Positions 60,701-64,000 of a stretch of DNA of 64,000 nucleotides are shown one piece after another. The notes beneath the pieces are model-generated. The model did not search any database and was not told where the DNA came from. It was given only the letters and a program-made list of their open reading frames with translations. Every line of letters starts with the position of its first letter. Within the stretch, counting starts at the first letter, position 1. A program made the translations under genes and the position numbers. The stretch is from assembly GCA_021397835.1 (NCBI GenBank), contig JAJFZO010000581.1, forward strand, positions 62,001-126,000, in the 5' to 3' direction. Source of the DNA: Moringa oleifera (taxonomy: Eukaryota > Streptophyta > Magnoliopsida > Brassicales > Moringaceae).

Positions 60701-62687
60701 CACGGGGAAAGGTTCCGAGATTGGTGACTTTCTTACCATGCACCCAGGGATCAACTGTATTAGGTAGTTTGTGAACAAATGTAATATTATTTGGTAATTT
60801 ACCTTGAGATATCATACTTAAAACGATTCATTTTGAGTGTAAAATTATCAATCCAGGCTAGTCAATGCTAAATCTTCTTTTAAATATACAGGAGGCATAA
60901 ATCAATGAAAGCATATTTACCATCCTTCTTCTGTTTTTTGGGTAAAATATATATCATTTCATTTGTTCTGCTTCTTGGAGTAACTTGTTGGTGCATCCTT
61001 CTTGAACTACTTATGGCATGATCACACTGCATACTAAGATCACCCTAATTTGGAAACCCATTTTGTGTACATACCGCAATCATTCACTGATTATAAAAAT
61101 GGGCATTCTTGCTCAGCTTCACAGGCGGAGACACTGGAATTGCTATCTCAAAGAAGGCAGGCATGATCCCTCTTCAGATGGAACTGGGTGGAAAAGATGC
61201 CTGTATCATACTTGAAGATGCTGATTTGGATTTGGCAGCTGCTAACATTCTCAAAGGTGGCTTTTCTTATAGGTGAGATGAACATCCATTAATTGTGAAT
61301 GCTCCAATTGTGACATGTTGGTGCATTTACTCCTAGCCATTTTTGTGAAAACCTTCTTATGAGTTACAAATTTCAAGTGGTATCCTGACTCACTGTTTCA
61401 TCATTATAGTTATTTTCAGTTAACATAGCTGTTGCTGCAGCTAATACTGTTGTCCTGATTTTCGTATTGCCATCTACATCAGTGGTCAAAGATGCACAGC
61501 TGTGAAAGTCGTATTGGTCACGGAATCTGTGGCTGATGTTCTTGTTGAGAAAGTTAATGCTAAAATTGCAAAACTGACTGTTGGACCACCTGAGGATGAC
61601 TGTGATATTACTCCAGTTGTTACAGAGGCCTCTGCTAACTTTATTGAAGGATTGGTGATGGACGCCAAACAAAAAGGAGCTAAATTCTGCCAGGAATACA
61701 AGAGGCAGGGTAACCTTATATGGCCGTTGCTGCTAGATAATGTCCGACCAGATATGAGGATAGCATGGGAGGAGCCATTTGGTCCGGTTCTGCCAGTTAT
61801 TCGGATAAACTCTGTTGAAGAAGGAATCCACCATTGTAATGCTAGCAATTTTGGTCTTCAGGTATTAAATTAGTCAACCTTCACCATGTCTCCTAAACTA
61901 GTTCCCACTTTCATACTAGATTTATAATTCTCTAAATTTTAGTAGCCAAATCAACAGGCTAACGCTTCACAACTTACTCGATTTCATTGGAGCAAATCAA
62001 TGAGTTTTTGTTAGCTTAAGTTATTAAGATGACATGTCATTCCAGGGATGTGTCTTTACAAGAGATATAAACAAAGCAATCTTAATCAGTGATGCCATGG
62101 AGACAGGAACTGTTCAGATCAATTCTGCACCAGCTCGGGGGCCAGACCACTTTCCATTCCAGGTGAATTGTTTATGTTCTTGGCAAACTTATGTTCCACG
62201 CATTCCAGTCTTGATGCTCAAAGCATGTTTACTAGAATATGTTCTGAGAGTGATCTCGTACATGTTACCTTAATGGACGTATACCGCCTTCTTTGTCCGG
62301 TGCAAAATCAATTGATTTCCAGAATTAACAGTGAAGAAAAAACTACTAATGATTCAACAAACTTATTGTACTTCTGTTGCTATGGTTTGCGAGTTTTTTG
62401 GCAATGGCAAACTAGGTTTCATGGGTGCCGATGCTTACCCAGATGATAAGTTTGTCTTAAAAGAAATGACTATTATGGTTAATGTCATTTCTTGGACTTG
62501 AATGGAGAATGTTTGTTGAACAAATGCTGGAGTTCATAGTAACGCTGATTAATAAATCTTTGCATTATAACAGGGTCTGAAAGACAGTGGGATTGGTTCA
62601 CAAGGAGTCACTAACAGTATCAATATGATGACGAAGATCAAGAGCACCGTGATAAACTTACCAACTCCTTCCTATGCAATGGGTTGA
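57701..62687 (+). CDS. ALDH11A3: NADP-dependent non-phosphorylating GAPDH (ALDH11A family), 9 exons
   Basis: Exons 57701-57848, 58386-58579, 58937-59065, 60344-60463, 60627-60763, 61117-61272, 61483-61861, 62046-62162 and 62574-62687 total 1494 nt (497 aa; Arabidopsis ALDH11A3/At2g24270 has 496). The cytosolic enzyme oxidises glyceraldehyde-3-phosphate directly to 3-phosphoglycerate, making NADPH and bypassing GAPDH and phosphoglycerate kinase. Family marks are MELGGK (catalytic Glu about 265), SGQRCTA (nucleophilic Cys about 299), the cofactor-binding SFTGGDTG loop, [10 protein letters not shown], and the C-terminal [11 protein letters not shown] segment. The start [10 protein letters not shown] fits the family N-terminus, with no transit peptide. 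It is head to head with SDF2 across 880 bp. Introns 2 to 4 are long and AT-rich, with no gene inside. Confidence 0.97.
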
Positions 62688-64000
62688 TAGCGAACTATGT
62701 TGCAACTTACAGGTGTTGGATATTATGGTTTCTTTTATAGTCAGGGAATAGGAGTGCTTATTTTACTCAGTTCACTGGCAAAACCAGTATCCCGATGGAG
62801 CTTCCAAGCTTCATTTAGTCCGCTCTGGGAAAACCAGTGGAAGGATTCTAGTATTGCATGTATGCATTTTCCTTTCTGGTTGACTTGCCTCCACGTAGCA
62901 GCAAAGTTTTTGTTATAGTTAGTAGGGATAAGAGTGGGTTGGATGATGCATGATCTGATCTGACATGGATTCAGATAATCTTTAAATGAGTTTGGTCATT
63001 TGAGTTTAAATTTTAATATCTGATTTGGGTTGATGGATGAATCAATTTTTTTAATTAATTATTAATATTTATTGTTAATATATTTTAATTATTAATTAAA
63101 TTATAAGATTATTGCAGTTTTTATTTTTATTTGTACACAAATTTATTATTAATTTTTAACTATGAAGAAAATGATGATGAAAAAATTTGAAGATAAATGG
63201 TATCATTATATTTGTATATGAAAATATTGGGGAAGTTATGTTGTTTTTAATTTGTTATATTATATATTTTGTGGAATTAATTTATTATATTAATTGTATT
63301 TTTGGAATGGTGAGATATTGTATTCCAAGAAATGTCAATTTGATTTAGTCAACTTTTATTAATATTTAGCTGGCTGTTAAATTTTTTCAATACGCTCAGC
63401 TAATTTAATTTTCTTAATATTCTAATCAGATTGGGATATGAATTTAATATATATTAATTTATTTAATTAAATTTAAAATGATGTTATTTTGATTAATTCA
63501 ATTTGATTTTATATTTAATGTATTTTTAAGAAAAAAATTATATAGTTGGGACTATATTAATACGTTAAACATTTAAATTTATGTTTAATTGATTTATATT
63601 TTATTATTTTAAACAGATTTAATTATTTAAATAATCTGAGTGGGAAATGTATGAATTGCATTTGAAATGTTAAAACCTATATCTAATTTTATGTTTGACA
63701 ATTTAGATTATTATTTTAAAGTGAAAAAATATAAAATTGAATTATTTTAATATGTTCAACTTTAGATTTTATTGGTTTAGATTTTGTAATTTTTTAATTT
63801 GACTCATTTAATCGAAATTGAGTATCAGTTGTGAATCTGAATTTTTTTTATTTGTTTAAATAGATATGGATAATCATTGTATATCTGATTAGTTAGATTT
63901 TGTCATTTTTTCATGAATGGAAGATCAAGATTTTTTTATAATATTTGTTTATTTATTATAAATTATTTTAATAAATAAATAATTGACGAACAAAATATTT
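62688..64000. other. ALDH11A 3' flank and very AT-rich DNA
   Basis: The ALDH11A 3' UTR probably occupies the first 200-300 bases. From about 62940 to the end the DNA is extremely AT-rich with TTAATT repeats and no supportable frame. It may include remnants of a dispersed repeat, but I could not delimit one. Confidence 0.5.

Overview
The window is a piece of a eudicot nuclear genome. Genes are split by canonical GT-AG introns, intergenic DNA is AT-rich, microsatellites and small transposon remnants are scattered about, and every recognisable protein is closest to a land-plant family. I recognise eight protein-coding genes with intact reading frames, one decayed gene, one tRNA gene and one weak two-exon candidate. 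For the spliced genes I placed exons by hand from splice sites. In every case the summed exon length is a multiple of three and close to the known family length.

Layout. On the minus strand: a BAHD acyltransferase (3155-5880), the CHD3 chromatin remodeller PICKLE in 30 coding exons (7728-18187, with a predicted 5' leader intron reaching about 21.6 kb), a single-exon DM13/DOMON/cytochrome b561 protein (24162-26882), and a single-exon CAF1 deadenylase (30689-31519). An intact tRNA-Thr(AGT) lies at 33757-33830. On the plus strand: a broken DUF863-like gene (about 34901-36655), the mitochondrial disaggregase CLPB4 (37393-44256) and an armadillo-repeat protein (47692-49797). The right end holds a head-to-head pair: SDF2 (minus, 53782-56820), an ER quality-control MIR-domain protein, and the non-phosphorylating glyceraldehyde-3-phosphate dehydrogenase ALDH11A (plus, 57701-62687). 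They share an 880-bp intergenic promoter.

The genes do not form a pathway. Their grouping is ancestral: PICKLE, the acyltransferase, CLPB4, the ARM protein and SDF2 are also near neighbours in Arabidopsis (At2g25110-At2g25170, with a partial duplicate at At4g31890-At4g31910).

The points most worth a second look are: an exact ER-stress response element and a tight G-quadruplex motif upstream of SDF2; two alternative SDF2 start codons that predict different N-termini; an 11-bp tandem duplication that breaks the DUF863-like gene; a hAT-type non-autonomous element with an 8-bp target duplication in a CLPB4 intron; a GC-AG intron in PICKLE; and a degenerate DFGWG motif in the acyltransferase. I saw no CRISPR array, operon or prokaryote-like system, and no evidence for a wholly new system.
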